This document shows, piece after piece, positions 8,270-14,336 of a DNA stretch of 17,992 nucleotides. How positions within the stretch are numbered: position 1 is the stretch's first letter; each line of letters starts with the position of its first letter. The stretch is taken from NCBI GenBank assembly GCA_025449435.1, contig JANWJO010000058.1, positions 1 through 17,992 on the forward strand, written 5' to 3'. This DNA is from Chloroflexota bacterium. Lineage in GTDB: Bacteria; Chloroflexota; UBA4733. The position numbers and the translations under genes are program-made. Below the pieces are notes generated by a model. That model was not told the origin of the DNA and ran no database searches. It was given only the letters and a program-made list of their open reading frames with translations.

Positions 8270-9308
8270 GGTCCGCGCTTTCATTGAGATCAAGCGATGA
8301 CGGTAGCACACCCAGACGCTGACAGCGCTGCTCAAAGGCCGTGAGCGACGTGGATCTGCTCCGCCCATAATGCCCTTCACACACATCTGCTGTGAACAGC
8401 GCGTGCGGATGGAGCGCGTGGAGCGTCGCGATCTTGCGGTTCGCTTCCCAGCGTTCTAGCTGGGAGAACGGTGCGTAGTCAAACAGGCGCTCTTGGGCGC
8501 CCTGCGGCCAGGAACGGCCAGGCTGGAAGTGTTGTGGCTCGTGTGCCAACCGATCGAGATCGCGCAAGCGCTCGCCAAAGTAATTGGGCAAGTGTCGTTG
8601 CGCCCAGCCATTGCGGTGCACCATTTCCCGGAACACGTCGTGTCCCGCCACCGGCACGGCTTGTAACAACTCGCTGGCCGTGAACAGGTCCTGCCGTTCG
8701 AGCGCCAAGGCGCGGGTGCTGAGCACATAGTTAGGGCATAACGATATATGCAGGCGATGGGCGAGACGCACGAGCACAATGGCCACCGCCCGTGCCGTCC
8801 ACAGGTGGTCCGGCGCCGTGACTAGCAAGAAGTCGATATCGGCTCGTGGATCGGGATTGCCGGCCGCGAGTGAGCCGGTGATGGCCACCGCCCGGACAAA
8901 CGGCATCGGCGCAAGCAGGTGACCCGTCGCCATGGCGGCGCGCCACAGCCGCCTGGCGCGTACCATCCGGCTAGAGCGCAGAGCGGCGAGTCCATCTCGA
9001 TGCGGTAGTACGGCGTACTGCCCATCGCTCCACAAACGGCCACTGCCAATCAAGGAAGTGACAGCCTGAATGACCGCTTCGGGCGGTGCAGCGATGCCGA
9101 TCAATCGCCGCCAGATTTCCTGACTCGTGAGTGGAAAGTCAAAACAATCGGCGTACGCCACGGTGGCCAGCACTGCATTGGCTAGGGCTCGTTCCACGAC
9201 TCTCTCACTGTGTTCCGGCGTCGCATGACACGGACAGCATCCGTGCACTTTCTTACGCGTTGATGTCGCTGGGTGCCTCTTGGCGCTGGATCGCGCACAC
9301 TCTAGCAT
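8226..9308 (-). CDS. Nucleotidyltransferase-fold protein, first gene of the operon
   Basis: The core is a minimal pol-beta-type nucleotidyltransferase: AITGSLAAGNPDPRADIDFLL contains G-S, then D-x-D at residues 157 and 159 of this version. A preceding helical region (LATVAYADCFDFPLTSQEIWRRL) looks like a winged-helix-like N-terminal segment, and the C-terminus ends in helices (AFEQRCQRLGVL). The start is uncertain. The frame is open to 9431, but that would overlap the divergent dehydrogenase gene. Candidate starts are ATG 9353, ATG 9308 (TGAGG only 3 bases upstream) and GTG 9197. The last fits the conserved region best but has only a weak GAGAGAG upstream. Function unknown; it may adenylylate or guanylylate a pathway molecule or bind nucleotide. 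Confidence 0.75.
   Translation of the reverse strand: MLECARSSAKRHPATSTRKKVHGCCPCHATPEHSERVVERALANAVLATVAYADCFDFPLTSQEIWRRLIGIAAPPEAVIQAVTSLIGSGRLWSDGQYAVLPHRDGLAALRSSRMVRARRLWRAAMATGHLLAPMPFVRAVAITGSLAAGNPDPRADIDFLLVTAPDHLWTARAVAIVLVRLAHRLHISLCPNYVLSTRALALERQDLFTASELLQAVPVAGHDVFREMVHRNGWAQRHLPNYFGERLRDLDRLAHEPQHFQPGRSWPQGAQERLFDYAPFSQLERWEANRKIATLHALHPHALFTADVCEGHYGRSRSTSLTAFEQRCQRLGVLPSSLDLNESADHGQRAPRPVVLSAV
9280..9308 (+). promoter_or_regulatory. Weak candidate promoter for the Ldh2-like gene
   Basis: TTGGCG at 9280-9285 and TAGCAT at 9303-9308 are separated by 17 bases and each matches sigma-70 consensus at four of six positions. This would give a leader of about 65 bases before the GTG at 9379. 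It is only a consensus match and would lie within or next to the 5' end of the divergent nucleotidyltransferase gene. Confidence 0.3.
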
Positions 9309-9365
9309 ATGCCTCAGGATGTCGAGCCCGACAGGCAACCGGGCGACGTGCATAGCGAGATCTGC

Positions 9366-9370
9366 AGGAG
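9366..9370 (+). promoter_or_regulatory. Ribosome binding site deciding the GTG start of the Ldh2-like gene
   Basis: AGGAG ends 8 bases before GTG 9379, ideal spacing, and supports GTG rather than the later in-frame ATG at about codon 16. Confidence 0.7.
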
Positions 9371-9378
9371 AGTAACGA

Positions 9379-10371
9379 GTGAATACCCCACCAACTGTCG
9401 CCCGCCGGGTGAGCGCTGATGCCATGCGCACCTTTGTGGTTCATCTCATGACCACCGCTGGCCTCGATGAGTCAAAGGCGCAGGTGCTCGCTGGCTTGTT
9501 GGTAGCCAACGACCTGCGCGGCGTGTTCAGTCACGGCACACGCCAGGCCGCGACCTACTCTGGCCTGATCGCCGGCGGCGTGCTCAACGGCCATCCCAAT
9601 GTGCGCTGCGTCGCCGAGCAGGATGCGACTGCCACGTTCGACGGCGATGGCGGTCTTGGCTACTTCCCATCGCTGGCAGCGGCCGAGTGGGTCGTGGCGC
9701 CGGCCAGGAAGTACGGCGTCGCCGTGGCTCTCACCAAGAATCATGGACATTTTGGCTCAGCCGGTCTGTACGCTCGCGCCATTGTCGCGCATCAACTCAT
9801 TGCCTTCGTCACCTCGGGGCATCAGTTGGTGGTACAGCCTGGGCAAGGGGTACAGGCCGCTGCTGGTGGCTCGCCCATGAGTTTTGGTGTGCCCGCAGGC
9901 ATCGAGCCGCCGCTGCTGCTCGATTTTGGTACCACGATCGACTTATACGACGGCATGCCATACGTGCCTGCCCTCATGGCCCTGGCTCCCGGTCTGGTAT
10001 TGCGCAACGTGGGACTGGGCATGGTCTGTCAGGTGCTGGGCGGGTTTCTGGCCGGCGTACCGTTGGATGAAGCGCGGGCCGTCAAGCAATACGCCGGCGC
10101 GAACCAGGGCAGCCTCATCGTGGCGATCGACCCGACACGCTTTTTACCCTTGGCGCAACTCCAGGATGAGATGGACCGCTACCACGCGCTCATCCGGCAG
10201 CTCAAACCGCTCTCGCCATCGTTAAAGCCAGCGCTGCCAGGCACACCCGAAGCAGAGCGTGAGCGCGACTACACGGAGACCGGCATACCAGTAGGCGTCA
10301 ATCACCAAGAGGCACTTACTGCGGCCGCGCGCCGGTTCGGCATCCCAACGCCGTTTGGGCAGGAAAGCTAA
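9379..10371 (+). CDS. Malate/L-lactate dehydrogenase-family (Ldh2) oxidoreductase, atypical
   Basis: The protein has 330 residues from a GTG start with a well-spaced AGGAG. Ldh2-family hallmarks are GVFSHGTRQ (H52, the conserved SHG), an N-terminal helical domain, DGDGGLGYFPSLAAAEW, TKNHGHFGSAGLYA at about 119-132 and GGSPMSFGVPAG. The family uses NAD(P)H to reduce 2-oxo acids or related imines and ureidoglycolate. The region after LDFGTTIDLYDG is shorter than I expect. The usual segment leading to the K-G-x-x-L-A block is not recognisable, and GLGMVCQVLGGFLAG stands at the corresponding place. The fold assignment is good, but substrate and even activity are open. It diverges from the radical SAM operon and might share its control region. 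Confidence 0.85.
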   Translation: MNTPPTVARRVSADAMRTFVVHLMTTAGLDESKAQVLAGLLVANDLRGVFSHGTRQAATYSGLIAGGVLNGHPNVRCVAEQDATATFDGDGGLGYFPSLAAAEWVVAPARKYGVAVALTKNHGHFGSAGLYARAIVAHQLIAFVTSGHQLVVQPGQGVQAAAGGSPMSFGVPAGIEPPLLLDFGTTIDLYDGMPYVPALMALAPGLVLRNVGLGMVCQVLGGFLAGVPLDEARAVKQYAGANQGSLIVAIDPTRFLPLAQLQDEMDRYHALIRQLKPLSPSLKPALPGTPEAERERDYTETGIPVGVNHQEALTAAARRFGIPTPFGQES

Positions 10372-10404
10372 CACAACAGACACGACCCCTCTTGCCGTCC
10401 CTTT

Positions 10405-10510
10405 GGGGGGACTATACGCCGGCCGCGCTTGAACGAACCGCTGGCTCGTCGCTCTGGTCCCCCCCGCTAGGGCTTGTTGGTACCCACCGTTTTCTCTGGG
10501 GCGGGGACCA
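10405..10510. other. Mutually exclusive G/C-run stems
   Basis: Segment A, GGGGGGACTA (10405-10414), can pair with B, TGGTCCCCCC (10455-10464), as a 10-base stem with one G-U pair. The first eight bases of B, TGGTCCCC (10455-10462), can instead pair with C, GGGGACCA (10503-10510). A:B and B:C therefore exclude each other, as in attenuators. No T-run follows either stem. Whether the region is transcribed is unknown, and the predicted XRE promoter lies downstream of it. Confidence 0.35.
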
Positions 10511-10580
10511 TCCCAATCCCTACTCGGGGAAACGCGCGCTTTGGGCCCGTAGCGGGCCGATCCAGGCACGTTTGCGGTTG

Positions 10581-10602
10581 CGGGGTGACATTTTGTTCCC
10601 CG
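10581..10602. other. Short hairpin CGGGG/CCCCG
   Basis: CGGGG (10581-10585) and CCCCG (10598-10602) flank a 12-base AT-richer loop (TGACATTTTGTT). It lies in the same structured noncoding stretch. The loop is T-rich, but no T-run follows the stem, so it is not an intrinsic terminator. Confidence 0.3.
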
Positions 10603-10623
10603 TCCCCACCGCCTGACCAGGCC

Positions 10624-10646
10624 ATTGGATGAACCATCCATCCAAT
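10624..10646. repeat. Perfect 8-base inverted repeat upstream of the XRE gene
   Basis: ATTGGATG (10624-10631) and CATCCAAT (10639-10646) are perfect complements with a 7-base spacer. It has no T-run, so an operator role is more plausible than a terminator. Confidence 0.45.
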
Positions 10647-10653
10647 CCTGGCA

Positions 10654-10706
10654 TACCTATAACACGTTCATGAATGGTGACGAACGCCAGGTCCCTACCT
10701 ATAACA
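10654..10706 (+). repeat. 11-base direct repeat TACCTATAACA, 42-base period
   Basis: TACCTATAACA occurs at 10654-10664 and again at 10696-10706, starts 42 bases apart, about four helical turns. Each copy contains TATAAC, five of six matches to a -10 box. The second has GTGACG 17 bases upstream (10677-10682), so it may itself be part of a promoter. The copies could also be paired protein-binding sites. Confidence 0.5.
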
Positions 10707-10760
10707 GTCCTGCTCACATCGCTGCGGTACGGCGCGGGAAGTGGGACTATCTTCCCCTAT

Positions 10761-10783
10761 TGGCTAAGATTACGCACTAGCCA
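10761..10783. promoter_or_regulatory. Candidate operator next to the -35 box of the XRE gene
   Basis: TGGCTA (10761-10766) and TAGCCA (10778-10783) form a perfect 6-base inverted repeat with an 11-base spacer, ending one base before the predicted -35 hexamer. XRE-family repressors often bind such dyads at their own promoter, so self-regulation is a reasonable guess. Confidence 0.35.
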
Positions 10784-10812
10784 TTGCCAACTCGGCATCG
10801 TTCGTGTAGACT
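10784..10812 (+). promoter_or_regulatory. Probable promoter of the XRE regulator
   Basis: TTGCCA (10784-10789, five of six to TTGACA) and TAGACT (10807-10812, four of six to TATAAT) are 17 bases apart. Transcription would start near 10819, about 20 bases before the ATG, leaving room only for the Shine-Dalgarno sequence. The -10 box lies inside GTGTAGACTAC, which resembles one arm of the ino1 palindrome. Confidence 0.5.
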
Positions 10813-10838
10813 ACGTGGCACAGGGAAAGGAACAAACC

Positions 10839-11330
10839 ATGACGGACGACTTCAGCACCACCCTTCGCCGCTACCGACTTCGCTCGGGACTGTCGCAGAA
10901 CGCACTGGCTAAGATCGTGGGGATCAATGCTAGCTATATCAACCGGCTGGAGTCCGGTGAACGAGAAGCGCCCACCCGTGAAGTGGCCCACGCTCTCGCT
11001 CGTGCATTGACCCTCGCGACCGAAGAGACGGACCGCTTGCTGTTTTCAGCCGGCCACGTGCCGCCCACGTTGCAGAAGCTCGGCCCGTCCGACTCTACGG
11101 TGGCGGCCGTCACGCGCTTGCTCACCAACGACCGGTTGTCTCCGGAAGCGCGGGCAGATTTTCGTGCCGTGGTCGAGACCATTGCCATCCGCTGGCAATG
11201 CAACCAACCCAGCACCGGTGCTCATCACGTGCGCGAGCTGCCCAATCGGACACAAGCGAGGCCTGCTGCAACCGCCGTGGCGATGGCAAGCCCGAGCGCG
11301 GCACTCAACGCCGTAGGCTCCAGCCGCTAA
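10839..11330 (+). CDS. XRE-family helix-turn-helix transcriptional regulator
   Basis: I choose ATG 10839, with AGGGAAAGG 8 bases upstream, giving 163 residues. The frame is open 55 codons further, but that part covers the promoter. Residues about 8-65 form a Cro/C1-type helix-turn-helix: LRRYRLRSGLSQNALAKIVG, then INASYINRLESGEREAPTRE, then a leucine-rich helix (VAHALARALTLATEETDRLL). The middle (GHVPPTLQKL ... SPEARADFRAVVETI) is helical. The last 45 or so residues are Ala/Ser/Pro-rich and probably disordered. No metal or ligand-binding domain is evident. It is monocistronic, bounded by its own promoter and terminator. Targets are unknown; its own promoter and convergent ino1 are candidates. 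Confidence 0.9.
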   Translation: MTDDFSTTLRRYRLRSGLSQNALAKIVGINASYINRLESGEREAPTREVAHALARALTLATEETDRLLFSAGHVPPTLQKLGPSDSTVAAVTRLLTNDRLSPEARADFRAVVETIAIRWQCNQPSTGAHHVRELPNRTQARPAATAVAMASPSAALNAVGSSR

Positions 11331-11340
11331 GGGACCGACC

Positions 11341-11380
11341 GGCCGAGGGTGGCGATGAGCGCTACCCTCGGCCTTTTTTT
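11341..11380 (+). terminator. Intrinsic terminator of the XRE gene
   Basis: GGCCGAGGGT (11341-11350) pairs perfectly with ACCCTCGGCC (11364-11373). Three more inner pairs (GGC with GCT) leave a 7-base loop, and seven T follow (11374-11380). It begins 11 bases after the stop codon. Confidence 0.93.
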
Positions 11381-11464
11381 GTGCCCGTGACACCTTGGAC
11401 TGACGCAATCCAACGAGCTTGTTCCGTGCTGTTGAGTGCTCTCGTGACGTCTGAAGATGCGGTC

Positions 11465-12565
11465 TTAAGTTTCCGCCTCGACAGTGCCGATGAAGTGTTC
11501 GACCATCTCCCGGGCCTCGCTGTCGCGATATTGCACCGGCGGCGATTTCATGAAGTACGCCGATGGCCCAGTTAACACGCCCCCAACCCCCCGGTCTCGC
11601 GCGAGCTTGATGCAGCGCACAGCGTCGATGACGATCCCCGCAGAGTTCGGGGAGTCCCACACCGCCAGCTTGAGTTCCAGGTTGAGCGGCACGTCGCCGA
11701 AGGCGCGCCCTTGCAGGGTGATGTAGGCCCACTTGCGGTCGGTCAACCACGGCACGTAGTCCGACGGCCCAATGTGTACGTTGTCCGCCGCGATGTCGCC
11801 ATCGAGCTGCGAGGTAACCGCTTGCGTCTTGGAGACCTTTTTGGACTGCAACCGGTCGCGCTCCAGCATATTCAGAAAGTCGGTATTGCCGCCGACGTTG
11901 AGCTGGCTGGTGCGTTCGAGCTTGACGCCGCGATCCTGAAACAGCCGCGTGAGGACGCGGTGCGTGATAGTGGCGCCGACCTGGCTCTTGATATCGTCGC
12001 CGATGAGCGGGAGACCGGCCGCCTCGAAGCGCTGGCGCCACGCTGCGCGGCTGGCGATGAACACCGGCATGCAGTTGACCACGCCAGCGCCAGCTTCGAG
12101 TGCGCGCTCCATGTACCACTGTGTTGCGAGTTCGCTACCCACGGGCAAATAGTTAACGAGCACATCCGCTCGAGCGTCGCGCAACACCCTGGTAACGTCA
12201 GCTGCCGTTACCGTCTCCGTCCCTGTCGCAGGCTGGATCAGGTCGCGCGTGTAGCGGCCAATGCCATCGAGGACCGGGCCGGGCTGGACTGTGACATCAA
12301 GCTTTGGCACGTCTGTAAAGTGATACGTGTTGTTCGGCGGCGCCATGATTGCTTCACTCAGGTCGCGGCCGATCTTGGTGGCATTGACGTCGAACGCGGC
12401 GACGAACTCGATGTTGCGGACGTGGTAGCCACCTAGGCACACGTGCATCAGGCCCGGCACGTGCTCGCGACGGTCAGCGTCGCGGTAGTAGTGCACGCCT
12501 TGCACGAGTGCGGAGGCGCAGTTACCGACGCCGACCAGGGCAACACGGACAGGGCCAGCAGTCAC
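11465..12565 (-). CDS. ino1: Inositol-3-phosphate synthase (myo-inositol-1-phosphate synthase), actinobacterial type
   Basis: The 366-residue protein converts glucose-6-phosphate to inositol-3-phosphate using NAD+, the first step to inositol lipids, di-myo-inositol phosphate solutes or mycothiol-like compounds. It closely follows the mycobacterial Ino1 pattern I remember: [14 protein letters not shown] (residues 11-24, NAD-binding), [50 protein letters not shown] with the catalytic lysine, [29 protein letters not shown] and YFMKSPP. The mycobacterial enzyme has a similar length (about 367). The start is GTG 12565 with AAAGG 8 bases upstream. It is single-gene, convergent with the XRE gene and divergent from tatA, and a perfect palindrome at its promoter suggests repressor control. 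Confidence 0.96.
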   Translation of the reverse strand: MTAGPVRVALVGVGNCASALVQGVHYYRDADRREHVPGLMHVCLGGYHVRNIEFVAAFDVNATKIGRDLSEAIMAPPNNTYHFTDVPKLDVTVQPGPVLDGIGRYTRDLIQPATGTETVTAADVTRVLRDARADVLVNYLPVGSELATQWYMERALEAGAGVVNCMPVFIASRAAWRQRFEAAGLPLIGDDIKSQVGATITHRVLTRLFQDRGVKLERTSQLNVGGNTDFLNMLERDRLQSKKVSKTQAVTSQLDGDIAADNVHIGPSDYVPWLTDRKWAYITLQGRAFGDVPLNLELKLAVWDSPNSAGIVIDAVRCIKLARDRGVGGVLTGPSAYFMKSPPVQYRDSEAREMVEHFIGTVEAET

Positions 12566-12584
12566 AATGGAGACCTTTCTTGCC

Positions 12585-12606
12585 GTAATCTACACGTGTA
12601 GATTAC
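12585..12606. promoter_or_regulatory. Perfect 22-base palindrome, probable ino1 operator
   Basis: The arms are GTAATCTACAC (12585-12595) and GTGTAGATTAC (12596-12606), with no mismatch and no spacer. It begins at the predicted ino1 transcription start and ends 20 bases before the GTG. The core TACACGTGTA fits the TACANNTGTA box of BlaI/MecI/CopY repressors. Actinobacterial ino1 genes often sit beside a PadR-family gene, so PadR is another candidate binder. Neither regulator gene is in the window. Confidence 0.75.
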
Positions 12607-12613
12607 AGTGCTT

Positions 12614-12643
12614 AGACTAGCCCCTGCCCTGCTGCCCTGTCAA
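12614..12643 (-). promoter_or_regulatory. Probable ino1 promoter
   Basis: On the minus strand, TTGACA (12643-12638, perfect -35) and TAGTCT (12619-12614) are separated by 18 bases. Transcription would start near 12607, directly at the edge of the 22-base palindrome, so a bound repressor would block initiation or clearance. Confidence 0.6.
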
Positions 12644-12660
12644 TCCTCCCCGACTGTACG

Positions 12661-12688
12661 TTGACACTGCCGGCTCATCGGGTATCCT
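12661..12688 (+). promoter_or_regulatory. Probable tatA promoter
   Basis: TTGACA (12661-12666, perfect) and TATCCT (12683-12688) are 16 bases apart. A second candidate nearer the gene has TTTAGA (12708-12713), a 17-base spacer and TATTAT (12731-12736) inside the small palindrome CCATATTATGG (12728-12738). Either could serve tatA; I cannot choose. Confidence 0.55.
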
Positions 12689-12789
12689 GAGAGCGTTGAG
12701 CGATTGTTTTAGAACGCTGGGCGCCGTCCATATTATGGTGGTGCGTCCTCGCGTACCATCTGGCATAACGAAAGCGTGAGGGTCCACAC

Positions 12790-13011
12790 ATGTTCGGCGC
12801 TGCAGGCCACCTCCCCGAACTGATTATCATCCTGGTGATCGGGCTGCTCATCCTCGGTCCCGGCAAGCTCCCCCAGCTCGGCAGTTCCGTCGGGAAAACA
12901 ATCAGGGAGTTCCGCAAGGGTGTTACCGATACGGAGGAAGAGGCGGCGGCGAAAGCCAGCGCCGAGGCCCAACAGGTCGCGCAAGCCACCCCCAAGGTTG
13001 AAGACAAGTAG
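12790..13011 (+). CDS. tatA: Twin-arginine translocase subunit TatA/TatE
   Basis: The 73-residue protein has the classic TatA layout. There is a short N-terminus, one membrane helix at about residues 9-26 (PELIIILVIGLLILGPGKLP), a hinge, an amphipathic helix with the conserved phenylalanine in REFRKG, and an acidic/alanine-rich tail (TDTEEEAAAKASAEAQQVAQ). TatA oligomerises to form the passage for folded, twin-arginine signal proteins. GAGGG is 7 bases before the ATG. It stands alone with its own promoter and terminator; tatC is not in the window. TatB is less likely given the length and the helix ending LGPGKLPQLG. Confidence 0.95.
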   Translation: MFGAAGHLPELIIILVIGLLILGPGKLPQLGSSVGKTIREFRKGVTDTEEEAAAKASAEAQQVAQATPKVEDK

Positions 13012-13046
13012 GCCCGTCTACCGGAACCTTCCCACCTTCCTGGGTC

Positions 13047-13083
13047 AGTGGTCCACGGCGCACAAGCCGTGGACCACTTTTTT
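13047..13083 (+). terminator. Intrinsic terminator of tatA
   Basis: GTGGTCCACGGC (13048-13059) and GCCGTGGACCAC (13066-13077) form a perfect 12-base stem with a 6-base loop, followed by six T (13078-13083). On the other strand the stem is not followed by a T-run, so it should stop only tatA transcripts and not the convergent reductase gene. Confidence 0.94.
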
Positions 13084-13091
13084 GATGTGCT

Positions 13092-14336
13092 TTAGTCTGG
13101 CATCATCGCGGCCACCATGTCGCTATCGTGATGAGGAACGCCACTTACGAGCGGCTCTAGGTACCGGCGCAGCGCCAGGGCTGCCGCCGCACCTTCGCCA
13201 GCAGCCGATGCAGCTTGCTTGGTGCTGCCCTGCCGGCAGTCGCCCGCCGCAAACACGCCCGGCAGGCTGGTCTGCAACATGCCATCGGTGACGATGAAGC
13301 CGTAGGCGTCCAGTTCCACGACGTCCTTGACGACGGCGGTATTGGGCGTCAGCCCGATAAACACAAAAATCCCTGCCGGATGCCGCTCGATCACTTGGTT
13401 ATTCGTGACATCCACCAGGTCTACCGCGGTGAGGTGGTTGTCGCCGCGCAGCGCTTTCACCTGCACGTTCGGCAGCACGGTGATGCGTGGGTCTTGCTCT
13501 ACCTTTTCGACCACGACCTTGCTGGCCTTCAGTCCTGCCCCACGCACGGCAATCGTGACCGACTTGGCAAATTTGGTGAGGAACAAGCTTTCCTCGGCCG
13601 CCGAGTTGCCACCGCCTACCACCAGTACATCCTGGTTGCGGTAAAACGGGCCGTCGCACGTGGCACAAAAATGGACGCCGGCGCCAATGAAGTCGTCTTC
13701 GCCGGGGACGCCCAGCCGGCGATAGGTCGAGCCGGTCGCCATCAGTATGCCAAAGGAGCAGTATTCGGTGCCGTCGGCCGTGCGCACGAAGCGAAACATG
13801 CCATCATGCCCGATGGCTGTTACCTCTTGGGCGGCCAGTATTTCCACGCCAAAGCGTTCCGCTTGCTTGCGCAGGCGGCCGGCAAACTCCGCGCCTCCCA
13901 CACCTTCTGGGAAGCCCGGAAAGTTATCCAGCCGTTCGGTCACTCCAGCTTGGCCACCGATGCCTGCTCGCTCGATCACCAACGTGTCGATGCCTTCACG
14001 GGCCGCGTACAGCGCGGCGGTGAGCCCAGCAGGGCCGCTACCCACGACGATGAGGTCGTAGAACCGGTTGCGCGCCATGCTGGCGATGCCGAGTTTGGCT
14101 GCCACTTCGGCATTGGACGGCTCGATGAGCACCGAACCATCGCCGAACACGATAGTCGGGATGATGTGCTTGCCCGCGTTCACGCGCTCGACGAGTGCCA
14201 GCCCTTCGGCGTTTCCGTCGATATCGACGAATTGGTACTGGACCCGCTGTTCGCCAAAGAACCCTTTGACCCGCTTGCAGTCGCTGCACCACAGTGTGCC
14301 GTACAGGGTGATCTTGCCGGGCTCACTGCCACTCAT
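13092..14336 (-). CDS. Glutaredoxin-like domain fused to thioredoxin-disulfide reductase
   Basis: The protein has 414 residues from ATG 14336. GGAGGGG lies 7 bases upstream, and the start overlaps the glycosidase gene by 14 bases. Residues 8-82 form a small glutaredoxin/mycoredoxin-type domain (LYGTLWCSDC with C17 and C20; cis-proline P60 in IIPTI). From residue 92 it is a TrxR-type flavoenzyme: FAD motif VVGSGPAG (97-104), redox CATC (C224, C227) in HFCATCDG, NAD(P)H motif VVGGGNSAAEE, and AAGDCR near 363. The loop that in E. coli TrxB is HRRxxxR reads VRGAGLK here, keeping only one arginine unchanged, so nucleotide preference may differ from NADPH. It probably reduces its own attached glutaredoxin domain or a partner. 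Confidence 0.92.
   Translation of the reverse strand: MSGSEPGKITLYGTLWCSDCKRVKGFFGEQRVQYQFVDIDGNAEGLALVERVNAGKHIIPTIVFGDGSVLIEPSNAEVAAKLGIASMARNRFYDLIVVGSGPAGLTAALYAAREGIDTLVIERAGIGGQAGVTERLDNFPGFPEGVGGAEFAGRLRKQAERFGVEILAAQEVTAIGHDGMFRFVRTADGTEYCSFGILMATGSTYRRLGVPGEDDFIGAGVHFCATCDGPFYRNQDVLVVGGGNSAAEESLFLTKFAKSVTIAVRGAGLKASKVVVEKVEQDPRITVLPNVQVKALRGDNHLTAVDLVDVTNNQVIERHPAGIFVFIGLTPNTAVVKDVVELDAYGFIVTDGMLQTSLPGVFAAGDCRQGSTKQAASAAGEGAAAALALRRYLEPLVSGVPHHDSDMVAAMMPD

Larger units (their letters stand above)
10372..10838. other. 467-base noncoding stretch with stems, repeats and promoter-like elements
   Basis: No convincing gene lies here. The short open frames on both strands have no recognisable motifs. 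The left part (about 10400-10610) is full of G and C runs with several inverted repeats. The right part (10620-10820) has an 8-base inverted repeat, an 11-base direct repeat, and the probable promoter of the XRE regulator. No terminator with a T-run follows the Ldh2-like gene. The change in base texture could mark the remnant of an inserted element, but I find no transposase relic. Confidence 0.6.

Noticed and set aside
8285..8386. Extension of the second B12 radical SAM frame to 8386
   Set aside because: It would lengthen the overlap with the nucleotidyltransferase and adds residues without family resemblance.
195..9308. RiPP cluster with a hidden precursor peptide
   Set aside because: Genes abut so closely that no gap can hold a precursor gene, and no leader-binding domain is recognisable. 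A precursor outside the window cannot be excluded.
10222..10641. 139-residue minus-strand open frame and a 74-residue plus-strand frame at 10392-10616
   Set aside because: No motifs, biased composition, and one overlaps the Ldh2 coding end. Treated as chance frames in G/C-rich DNA.
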